Shown here: positions 1 through 7,692 of the stretch, piece by piece
How positions within the stretch are numbered: the stretch's first letter is position 1
How the letters are laid out: every line of letters begins with the position of its first letter
Assembly (NCBI GenBank): GCA_044866695.1
Contig: JBIOUF010000181.1
Location: forward strand, 1 to 11,202
Direction: 5' to 3'
Length of the DNA: 11,202 nucleotides
From: JBIOUF01 sp044866695
GTDB lineage: Bacteria; Actinomycetota; Actinomycetes; Propionibacteriales; Nocardioidaceae
The notes under the pieces: generated by a model
Databases searched by the model: none
The model's input: only the letters and a program-made list of their open reading frames with translations
What the model was told of the DNA's origin: nothing
Translations under genes and position numbers: made by a program

Positions 1-73
1 GCCCGAGACAACAACGACACGCCGGGCGCAGCTGCGGTCATCGGCCACAAACCGGCGGGCTCCGGCTCGCCCG

Positions 74-1645
74 TCAGCGCAGGTCCCGGCGCCGGAACGC
101 CAGCTGGCCCGCGAGGCTGAGGCCGACCGCCACGGCCAGGACGCCGAGGAACGAGCCCCACCGGAAGTCCTCGGCGGGCACCAGCGCGAGGTGCTCGAAC
201 GGGGACAGGTCGCGGACCCAGGTGGGGAAGCGCAGCAGCTCACCGAAGACCAGCACCACCGCGCAGAACGCCAGAGGCAGCCAGGCGACCACGGCGGCCC
301 CGGGCAGCGCCCCGTACACCAGCCTGGCCAGCGCGGCGAGGACGAACACGGCCGGCAGGTAGGCCAGCGCGGCGGACCCGTAGCGCCCGACCGCCCCGGT
401 GTCACCGGTGGCGAGCGTGTAGCCGGCGCCCAGCCCGAGGCCGGCGGCGACCGCGACCGCGAGGATGCCGAAGACCGTCATGGCGACATGGCCGAGCAGC
501 CACCGGGACCGGCTCAGCGCCGTCGCCACGAGGGGCTCCAGCCGGCCGGACTCCTCCTCCGAGCGGGGGCGCAGCGCCGACGACACCGCGAAGCCGCTGC
601 CGACCATCGCGAGCAGCAGGATCGCGGTCGCGTAGAAGCCCTCGACCAGCTCACCGGCGGCCTGGACGAACATCTCCCGGCTCGCCTCGGAGTCACCGAG
701 CACGTCGCCGACCTCGTCGCCCAGGGCGCCGTACGCCAGGCCCATGAGGAAGATGCCCAGGCACCAGCCCACGACGGCACCGCGGTGCAGCCGCCAGGCC
801 AGCCCCCACCCGGACCGCAGCCCGGGCGGGGCCCGCTCCGGACCGGGCCGGACCGCCAAGAGCCCGGCACCGTGGTCATGCCGCCCGAACAGCACGTACG
901 CCGCCGCGACACCGACCGCGGCGGCCGCGAGCAGCAGCAGGGCCGGCCACCAGCGCAGCCCGGAGAACGGGTACATCCGCTGGTACCAGCCGATCGGCGA
1001 CAGCCACGACAACGCAGCGTTGCCGACGTCGCCCATGGCTCGTAGGACGTAGGCCAGGCCGAGAGCCGCACCGGTGAGGCCGTACATCGCGCGCGTGCTC
1101 GAGGTGAGCTGGGCGGCGACCAGCGCCGTACCGGTGAACACCCAGCCACACAGGGTCAGGCCCACCCCGAGCGCCACGGAGTCCGCGGCGGCCAGCGGGT
1201 AGGAGACCAGGCTGACCGCCACGAGGGCGCCGGCGAGCAGGCTCGCCGCCAGCGCGGTGAGGAGCGCTGCCGTCGTGGTGGCCAGGCGGCCGACCGGCGC
1301 GGCGCGGAGCAGCTCGTCCCGGCCGATCTCCTCCTCGGCCCGGGTGTGCCGCCCGACCAGGAACATGCTCATCAGGCCGGCGAGGATGGCGCCGAAGGCG
1401 GTGGACTGCCACGCCACCTGGCCGCCGATCGTGTTCAGCGCGCGTGGCGGGCCGGCCATCGCGACGAACGCCATGTTGCCGCCCATGCTGGCGGCGGCCC
1501 GGTCGAACTCCGCCTGGGTGGTGTACAACCCGTCCACGCTGACCGCCTGGCTGTAGTAGGTCAACGTGATGGCGAGCACCCACCACAGCACCATCCAGCG
1601 GTCCCTGCGGAAGAACAGCCGCAGCAGCTGCCCGACGCCCGTCAT
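74..1645 (-). CDS. ABC-2 type exporter permease, polyketide-antibiotic exporter-like
   Basis: A 523-residue, very hydrophobic integral membrane protein that should form the channel of an exporter powered by the ATPase encoded just upstream. It resembles actinobacterial 'exporter of polyketide antibiotics' permeases (TnrB3-like) in length and layout. The sequence appears to be an internal duplication. The first half has RAEEEIGRDELL at about residues 102-113 and LSPIGW at 215-220. The second half repeats the pattern with RSEEESGRLEPL at 361-372 and LSPFEH at 480-485, each set within a block of about six hydrophobic segments. The ATG start overlaps the TGA stop of the ATPase gene as ATGA, so the two are probably translationally coupled. 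The C-terminus ends in a basic RRRDLR tail. The substrate cannot be read from sequence; antibiotic or lipid-like molecules are family guesses. The reading frame and permease call are confident. Confidence 0.92.
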   Translation of the reverse strand: MTGVGQLLRLFFRRDRWMVLWWVLAITLTYYSQAVSVDGLYTTQAEFDRAAASMGGNMAFVAMAGPPRALNTIGGQVAWQSTAFGAILAGLMSMFLVGRHTRAEEEIGRDELLRAAPVGRLATTTAALLTALAASLLAGALVAVSLVSYPLAAADSVALGVGLTLCGWVFTGTALVAAQLTSSTRAMYGLTGAALGLAYVLRAMGDVGNAALSWLSPIGWYQRMYPFSGLRWWPALLLLAAAAVGVAAAYVLFGRHDHGAGLLAVRPGPERAPPGLRSGWGLAWRLHRGAVVGWCLGIFLMGLAYGALGDEVGDVLGDSEASREMFVQAAGELVEGFYATAILLLAMVGSGFAVSSALRPRSEEESGRLEPLVATALSRSRWLLGHVAMTVFGILAVAVAAGLGLGAGYTLATGDTGAVGRYGSAALAYLPAVFVLAALARLVYGALPGAAVVAWLPLAFCAVVLVFGELLRFPTWVRDLSPFEHLALVPAEDFRWGSFLGVLAVAVGLSLAGQLAFRRRDLR

Positions 1646-2568
1646 CGGCCGCTGCCCGGCCGCTCCGGGGCGGCGGCGAGGTCCGGCCGGTCGCCGTAGT
1701 GCCGCAGGAACAGCTCCTCGAGGGTGGGCGGCTGGCTGGTCAGTGAGCGGACGCCGGCCGCCCGCAGCACGTCGAGCACCGCGTCGAGCTCGGCGGTGTC
1801 GACCTCGAAGGTCGCCCGGGTTCCCTCCACCACGAGGTCGTGGACCCCCGCCAGCCGGTCCAGGCCGTCCGGCGGCCGGCCGAGCTCGGCCATGATCGAG
1901 GTACGCGTGAGGTGCCGCAGCTGGGAGAGGGTGCCGGACTCGACCCGGCGTCCGGCCCGGATGATGGTGACCCGGTCGCAGAGCCGCTCGACCTCCGCCA
2001 GGATGTGGCTGGACAGCAAGACGGTGTGGCCCTCGTCGCGGAAGCCGTCCACGCAGTCCCGGAACACCGCCTCCATGAGCGGGTCCAGGCCCGACGTCGG
2101 CTCGTCCAGGAGCAGCAGCTCCACGTCGGAGGCCAGGGCGGCCACCAGGGCGACCTTCTGCCGGTTGCCCTTGGAGTAGCTGCGGCCCTTCTTGGTGGGG
2201 TCCAGCTCGAACCGCTCCACGAGCTCGGCACGCCGCCGCTCGTCCAGGCCGCCGCGGAGCCGGCCCAGCAGGTCGATCACCTCACCACCGGTGAGGTTGG
2301 GCCATAGCGTCACGTCACCTGGGACGTAGGCCAGCCGGTGGTGCAGCCTGGCCGCGTCGCGCCACGGGTCGCCGCCCAGCAGCCGCACCAGTCCGGCGTC
2401 GGCGCGCAGCATCCCCAGGAGCACCCGGATCGTGGTCGACTTGCCGGCACCGTTCGGTCCCAGGAAGCCGTGCACCTCGCCCTGCGCGAGGCTCAGGTCC
2501 AGGCCGTCCAGGGCCCGCGTCGGGCCGAACGCCTTCACGAGCCCCTGGATCTCCACGGGTGCGGTCAC
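1642..2568 (-). CDS. ABC exporter ATP-binding protein
   Basis: A 308-residue cytoplasmic nucleotide-binding subunit that drives the permease encoded downstream. Walker A is GPNGAGKST at residues 37-45, the signature is YSKGNRQK at 131-138 in place of the classical LSGGQ, Walker B is LLLLDEP at 151-157 and the H-loop is SSH at 186-188. At the usual Q-loop site the sequence reads YVPGDVTLWP (81-90), with no glutamine. I recall this P-G-D/E form from this exporter subfamily. The C-terminal third (from about 215) is the accessory domain common in ABC-2 exporter ATPases. The start is GTG at 2568, with GAGGG at 2572-2576 only 3 nt away. A TATCGT -10-like hexamer lies on the minus strand at 2577-2582, 8 nt before the GTG, so a leaderless or nearly leaderless transcript is possible. 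No regulator gene of the pump is inside the window. Confidence 0.94.
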   Translation of the reverse strand: MTAPVEIQGLVKAFGPTRALDGLDLSLAQGEVHGFLGPNGAGKSTTIRVLLGMLRADAGLVRLLGGDPWRDAARLHHRLAYVPGDVTLWPNLTGGEVIDLLGRLRGGLDERRRAELVERFELDPTKKGRSYSKGNRQKVALVAALASDVELLLLDEPTSGLDPLMEAVFRDCVDGFRDEGHTVLLSSHILAEVERLCDRVTIIRAGRRVESGTLSQLRHLTRTSIMAELGRPPDGLDRLAGVHDLVVEGTRATFEVDTAELDAVLDVLRAAGVRSLTSQPPTLEELFLRHYGDRPDLAAAPERPGSGR

Positions 2569-2642
2569 GAACCCTCACGATAGGGGCGGGACCGCCGCGG
2601 ACGGCGCCGACCTCGCGGGGCGGCCAGCACGATCCTGGATGC

Positions 2643-2648
2643 TAGACT
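2643..2648 (+). promoter_or_regulatory. Candidate -10 element of the Panacea operon
   Basis: TAGACT fits the actinobacterial TANNNT -10 pattern. It ends 7 nt before an in-frame ATG at 2656, the spacing expected if transcription begins at that A. No convincing -35 hexamer is seen 17 bp upstream (GCGGCC). Its last base is the first base of the SOS box, so a bound LexA dimer would cover this promoter. Confidence 0.45.
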
Positions 2649-2663
2649 CGAACACATGTTCGA
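2648..2663 (+). promoter_or_regulatory. SOS box (LexA operator)
   Basis: The 16-mer TCGAACACATGTTCGA matches every fixed position of the Gram-positive/actinobacterial LexA operator TCGAAC-N4-GTTCGA, and the stricter form CGAACRNRYGTTCG. The dyad extends one base each way: CTCGAACA (2647-2654) and TGTTCGAG (2657-2664) around a CA centre. It abuts the -10-like TAGACT and lies 58 bp before the preferred start of the Panacea gene, a location suited to repression. The box also lies about 80 bp upstream of the divergent ABC exporter start. LexA itself is not in the window, so binding is inferred. Confidence 0.82.
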
Positions 2664-2721
2664 GGACCAGGCCCGGTCGTGTCGCCGCCAGCCCGGCCCG
2701 ACGGAGGGCTACGGTGGCGAC

Positions 2722-3273
2722 ATGGCCTTGCGCGCGCACGATGTCGCCCAAGAGCTCCGCCGCCGGCTTCCCGGCGTCCCGACGAAGAAGCTGCACAAGC
2801 TGCTCTACTACTGCCAGGGACACCACCTGGCCAGCCGCGGCGACCCCCTCTTCTCCGACTCCATCCAGGCCTGGGACATGGGACCCGTCGTCGCGGTGCT
2901 GTGGCATCAGGAGCGCGAGGCTGGACCGTCGGGGGATGCGAAGCCACTGTCGGAGGAGCAGCTCAACACGGTCGGCTATGTCGTCAGCCGGTACGGCCGG
3001 CTGTCGGGCACCGACCTCGAGCACCTCACCCACGCCGAGGACCCGTGGCTGCGTGCCGACCGTGGTCGCCAGCCGGGAGAGAGCGCACGCATCGAACCGG
3101 ACTGGATGCGCGAGTACTTCGTCTCCTCGGTCGGGGACGAGGCCGACGCGCCTGACCTGCCGGAGCGCCGGCTGCTGAGCGCGTGGCTGGCCGCGGCGCC
3201 ACAGCGGCGCTCGGATCCGCTCAGCCCGGACAGCCCCGAGGCCCTCCAGGCCCGCCTCGCCGATGCCGGGTAG
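2722..3273 (+). CDS. Panacea-domain (DUF4065, SocA-like) protein, candidate antitoxin
   Basis: A 183-residue protein of the Panacea/DUF4065 family. Some members (Caulobacter SocA, PanA proteins) act as antitoxins that neutralise the product of an adjacent gene. Family marks are TKKLHKLLYYCQGHHLA at residues 21-37, the AWDMGPVV block at 50-57 and LSGTDLEHLTHAEDPW at 94-109. No signal peptide or membrane segment is seen, so it should be cytosolic. I chose the ATG at 2722 because the family core starts directly after it. GGAGGG (2703-2708) and GGTGG (2713-2717) lie upstream. An in-frame ATG at 2656 would add 22 residues without family character, but could serve a leaderless transcript from the SOS-box promoter. 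The gene overlaps the next by 11 bp, suggesting translational coupling. The family call is strong; the antitoxin role is inferred from family and context. Confidence 0.9.
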   Translation: MALRAHDVAQELRRRLPGVPTKKLHKLLYYCQGHHLASRGDPLFSDSIQAWDMGPVVAVLWHQEREAGPSGDAKPLSEEQLNTVGYVVSRYGRLSGTDLEHLTHAEDPWLRADRGRQPGESARIEPDWMREYFVSSVGDEADAPDLPERRLLSAWLAAAPQRRSDPLSPDSPEALQARLADAG

Positions 3274-3562
3274 CGACCCAGGCTGGTCGCTGGTCGGGTT
3301 CGGCGAGCGGATGGACGACTGGGTCGCGCTGGAGACTCCGCCGGACGACCTGAGGATCGCGGTGACGTCGTGGGTGCTCTCGCGCTTCGACGACCCCTAC
3401 CAGGGCGTGCATCGCGAGCCGGGGTTCGAGAACCTGTGGTACGGCGCAGTTCCCGAGACCCGTCATGACGGCGACCAGGTCGTGGTCTGCTCCTACTGGA
3501 TCGAGGAGCGCACCCGCACGGTGCGTTGTGACAGCATCGCCACGCTCGGCCTCCCGGCGTGA
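3263..3562 (+). CDS. Small protein of unknown function, candidate toxin partner
   Basis: A 99-residue soluble protein I cannot assign to a named family. It begins inside the last codons of the Panacea gene (11-bp overlap), shares its strand and has no visible Shine-Dalgarno sequence of its own, so translation probably depends on coupling. An alternative ATG at 3311 (Met17) would shorten it to 83 residues. The order is a helix-like segment (DDLRIAVTSWVLSRF, 28-42), then DDPYQGV and NLWYGAVPET, then strand-like stretches DQVVVCSYWIEE (71-82) and RTVRCDSIATL (85-95). One helix followed by a sheet, in about 100 residues with a DPYQG turn, loosely recalls RelE/ParE-fold toxins; this is inference from pattern only. 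Codon use is high-GC like its neighbours. It is convergent to the peptide importer operon. Confidence 0.72.
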   Translation: MPGSDPGWSLVGFGERMDDWVALETPPDDLRIAVTSWVLSRFDDPYQGVHREPGFENLWYGAVPETRHDGDQVVVCSYWIEERTRTVRCDSIATLGLPA

Positions 3563-3642
3563 CTGACCAGGCAGAGCCGGCGATGATTGAGAAGCCCCCG
3601 GTGGTTGAGGAGCGAGCTTGCGAGCCCGTCTCGACTTGGGCT

Positions 3643-3708
3643 GAGGAGCGCCCTTCGAGACGGGCTCCTTCGTCGCCCTCCTCAGGAACCGCGGAGCGAG
3701 CGTCTCGA
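3643..3708. repeat. 66-bp direct repeat, copy 1
   Basis: This is identical to 3875-3940. It starts GAGGAGCGCCCTTCGAGACG and ends GCGAGCGTCTCGA. Its first part looks like a diverged version of the right palindrome arm (TCGAGACG...CTCCTCAGGAACC instead of TCGAGACG...CTCCTCAACC), followed by the beginning of the next left arm. Identity over 66 bp of non-coding DNA points to recent duplication or gene conversion. Confidence 0.9.
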
Positions 3709-3740
3709 CTTGGGCTGAGGAGCGAGCTGCGAGCCCCCGG

Positions 3741-3853
3741 TGGTTGAGGAGCGAGCTTGCGAGCGTCTCGAAACCACCGACACCCGGGCTGGGACCCTGC
3801 CACGGGCCCGCTGGTTTCGAGACGCCTCCGCTACCGCTCCGGCTCCTCAACCA
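3741..3853. repeat. Palindromic repeat unit (REP/MITE-like)
   Basis: A 113-bp unit with outer arms TGGTTGAGGAGC (3741-3752) and GCTCCTCAACCA (3842-3853), a perfect 12-bp match, and inner arms GCGTCTCGAAACCA (3763-3776) and TGGTTTCGAGACGC (3812-3825), a perfect 14-bp match. The loop of about 35 bp (3777-3811) is rich in CCCGGG-like sequence. The single-stranded form or transcript could fold into a long hairpin. Each arm begins and ends with the same words, so the unit looks like two facing copies of one shorter palindrome. Confidence 0.85.
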
Positions 3854-3874
3854 GCGGGGGGCGACCGGTGGCCC

Positions 3875-3940
3875 GAGGAGCGCCCTTCGAGACGGGCTCC
3901 TTCGTCGCCCTCCTCAGGAACCGCGGAGCGAGCGTCTCGA
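3875..3940. repeat. 66-bp direct repeat, copy 2
   Basis: This exact copy of 3643-3708 runs straight into the second copy of the 100-bp unit (3928-4028). In copy 1 the following sequence is CTTGGGCTGAGGAGCG; here it is AACCACCGACACCC, so the same module is joined to different neighbours. Confidence 0.9.
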
Positions 3941-4028
3941 AACCACCGACACCCGGGCTGGGACCCTGCCTCGGGGCCCGCTGGTTTCGAGACGCCTCCG
4001 CTACCGCTCCGGCTCCTCAACCAGCGGG
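3928..4028. repeat. Second copy of the 100-bp palindromic unit
   Basis: This repeats 3759-3858 with one substitution and one added G in the loop (CCTGCCTCGGGGCCCG versus CCTGCCACGGGCCCG). It retains the inner 14-bp inverted arms GCGTCTCGAAACCA (3932-3945) and TGGTTTCGAGACGC (3982-3995). It lacks the outer TGGTTGAGGAGC head, which is replaced by the 66-bp module. It ends 11 bp before the stop codon of the minus-strand ATPase gene. Confidence 0.9.
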
Positions 4029-4039
4029 ATCCCGCCCAC

Positions 4040-6434
<2,395 letters not shown>

Positions 6435-6438
<4 letters not shown>

Positions 6439-6545
6439 GCCCGTGCTTCCCGTCTCGTGAGGCGCCGGGGTAGGGATCGACGATGGTCCGGTTTCGCGTT
6501 CGTGGGTCGCCGGGCTTGTGGTCGCCGGCGCCGCGGTGCGGTCAC
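6435..6545 (-). other. Doubtful 36-codon basic ORF in the B-D gap
   Basis: A GTG start at 6545 is preceded by GGGAGG (6555-6560) with good spacing. The frame ends in a TGA that overlaps the GTG of the DppD-like gene by 4 nt. The product would be very arginine-rich (RRRR, RR, RRL, RRE). Against it are many codons rare in this genome (CGA, AGA, CTA, AAA, CCA, CAA) and the lack of any recognisable family. It could be a coupling leader for the downstream ATPase or chance in GC-rich DNA. Confidence 0.18.
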
Positions 6546-6571
6546 CGGCGGTCGCCTCCCTCGTGTTCTCG

Positions 6572-6588
6572 GCTCGCTCCGCTCGCTC
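6572..6588. repeat. GAGCGAGC tandem motif at the end of the DppB-like gene
   Basis: The plus strand reads GCTCGCTC-C-GCTCGCTC, that is, two GAGCGAGC octamers separated by one base on the coding strand. The motif overlaps the permease stop codon (6587-6589). It shares the GAGCGAGC word with the 3593-4028 array and may belong to the same dispersed repeat vocabulary. Confidence 0.5.
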
Positions 6589-7585
6589 ACGTGAGACGCA
6601 CCCTCGGGTCGATGACGGTGTACATGACGTCGACGACGACGTTGGAGAACACCACCAGCGCCGCCGCGAACAGCACGGTCGTGGCGACGATGGGGAAGTT
6701 CTGGTCGTGGACCGCCTGGATCGAGAGCCGGCCGATCCCGTTGAGGCTGAAGATGTACTCGGTGAAGATCGTCCCCCCCAGCAGCGTCGCGAAGTCGAGG
6801 CCGAAGATGGTCACGACCGGCACGATGGCCGCCCGCAGCGCGTGCCGGCGGGTCACGACGCGGGGCGCCAGGCCCTTCGCCTTGGCGGTGCGGACGTAGT
6901 CCTCCCCGAGCGCGTCGACCATCGAGCCCCGGCTGAACCGGGCGTACGACGTGGAGTTGGTGACCCCGAGCACCACCCAGGGCAGCAGCAGCCCGGTGAA
7001 CCAGGCCCACGGGTTGTCCAGGAGCGGGGTGTACTGCGGCGTGGGCACCACCTTCCAGATGATGACCAGGTAGATCTGGGCGAGCAACGCGACCAAGAAG
7101 TACGGGATGGAGCTGATCACCAGCGACGAGCTCACCAGCGCCTTGTCGGTCACCGTCCCGCGCCGCTGCGCCGCCAGCGACCCGAGCAGCAGCCCCAGCG
7201 GGAAGAAGATGCACGCGGCGCCGACCGCGAGCGACACCGTGATCGGCAAGCCGTCCTTCATCAGGTCGAAGACCGGCTCGCGGGTGGTGTAGGAGATCCC
7301 GAAGCACGGAGCGGGACAGTCGATCGTGGACGCGCCGAAGTCGATCTCACGACCGGTGAAGATGCCCTTGAACCACAGCACGTACTGGTGCACGACCGAG
7401 TCGTTGAAACCGAGGCTCTCGTTGAGCGCGTCGACCCGCTCGGCGGTGCAGTTGGCGCTCTGCGCCTGGCAGAGCTTCTGGCCGGGGTTGGCCGGTCCGA
7501 AGAAGAACAGCGCGAACACGATCATCGAGGTCACCCACAGCACCAGCAGAGCCGCGATGGTGCGGCGCACGATGTAGCCCAGCAT
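6587..7585 (-). CDS. Oligopeptide/dipeptide ABC importer permease (DppB/OppB-like)
   Basis: A 332-residue membrane subunit forming half of the channel. The N-terminus MLGYIVRRTIAALLVLWVTS is the typical DppB first helix. A long external segment (about 31-112) follows, then the remaining helices. The cytoplasmic EAA loop that contacts the ATPases is at about 228-251 (EDYVRTAKAKGLAPRVVTRR), and the protein ends with the usual YTVIDPRVRL. The external segment carries four cysteines, C39, C46, C90 and C94 (CPAPC), which could form disulfides outside the membrane. The ATG at 7585 has AGGAGG (7592-7597) 6 nt upstream, a strong ribosome binding site. It lies 107 bp downstream of the binding-protein gene, with a stem-loop between them. 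Confidence 0.94.
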   Translation of the reverse strand: MLGYIVRRTIAALLVLWVTSMIVFALFFFGPANPGQKLCQAQSANCTAERVDALNESLGFNDSVVHQYVLWFKGIFTGREIDFGASTIDCPAPCFGISYTTREPVFDLMKDGLPITVSLAVGAACIFFPLGLLLGSLAAQRRGTVTDKALVSSSLVISSIPYFLVALLAQIYLVIIWKVVPTPQYTPLLDNPWAWFTGLLLPWVVLGVTNSTSYARFSRGSMVDALGEDYVRTAKAKGLAPRVVTRRHALRAAIVPVVTIFGLDFATLLGGTIFTEYIFSLNGIGRLSIQAVHDQNFPIVATTVLFAAALVVFSNVVVDVMYTVIDPRVRLT

Positions 7586-7635
7586 GGCGGTCCTCCTGTG
7601 GTCTCGACGGCGCCCGGGTCCGGCTGACCGGGCCG

Positions 7636-7668
7636 GGTGCCCGGCCGCCCGTGGGACGGCCGGGCACC
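7636..7668 (-). promoter_or_regulatory. Intra-operon stem-loop after the binding-protein gene
   Basis: GGTGCCCGGCCG (7636-7647) and CGGCCGGGCACC (7657-7668) form a perfect 12-bp GC-rich stem with a 9-nt loop, 24 bp beyond the binding-protein stop. No T-run follows on the minus strand. In many importer operons such a structure stabilises the binding-protein message or partly terminates transcription, so that the lipoprotein outnumbers the membrane subunits. That role is inferred here. Confidence 0.55.
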
Positions 7669-7692
7669 GAGTGGTCCGGTGCTACCGCGTGG

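Larger units (their letters stand above)
3593..4028. repeat. Mosaic palindromic repeat array in convergent intergenic region
   Basis: The 477-bp gene-free stretch 3563-4039 is almost entirely built from a few modules that recur as direct copies and as inverted arms. The recurring words are GGTTGAGGAGC and its complement GCTCCTCAACC, GTCTCGA/TCGAGAC, and GCGAGCTTGCGAGC. Direct pairs are 33 bp (3593-3625 and 3732-3764), 24 bp (3627-3650 and 3701-3724), 66 bp (3643-3708 and 3875-3940) and 100/101 bp (3759-3858 and 3928-4028). It lies between the stop of a plus-strand gene and the stop of a minus-strand gene, the classical place for REP/BIME-like elements. Open frames through it are repeat artefacts. 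No transposase is encoded. Confidence 0.9.

Noticed and set aside
1..73. Terminator of the exporter operon (CGGGC 56-60 with GCCCG 69-73; palindrome CGCAGCTGCG 28-37)
   Set aside because: The stem is only 5 bp and has no T-run on the minus strand; such short pairings are expected by chance at this GC content.
2575..3033. 152-codon minus-strand frame antisense to the Panacea gene
   Set aside because: It has no motif and lies opposite a gene with strong family signatures.
3535..3562. Sliding-clamp binding motif in the C-terminus (SIATLGLPA) of the 99-aa protein, by analogy with SocB
   Set aside because: It lacks the conserved glutamine and the aromatic/hydrophobic ending of clamp motifs, so the analogy has no sequence support.
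3593..4028. CRISPR array
   Set aside because: The repeats are of several lengths, palindromic and joined without unique spacers of constant size; no cas gene is present.
3593..4028. Insertion sequence remnant
   Set aside because: No transposase fragment is readable and there are no clear target-site duplications, so only a non-autonomous or REP-like element can be supported.
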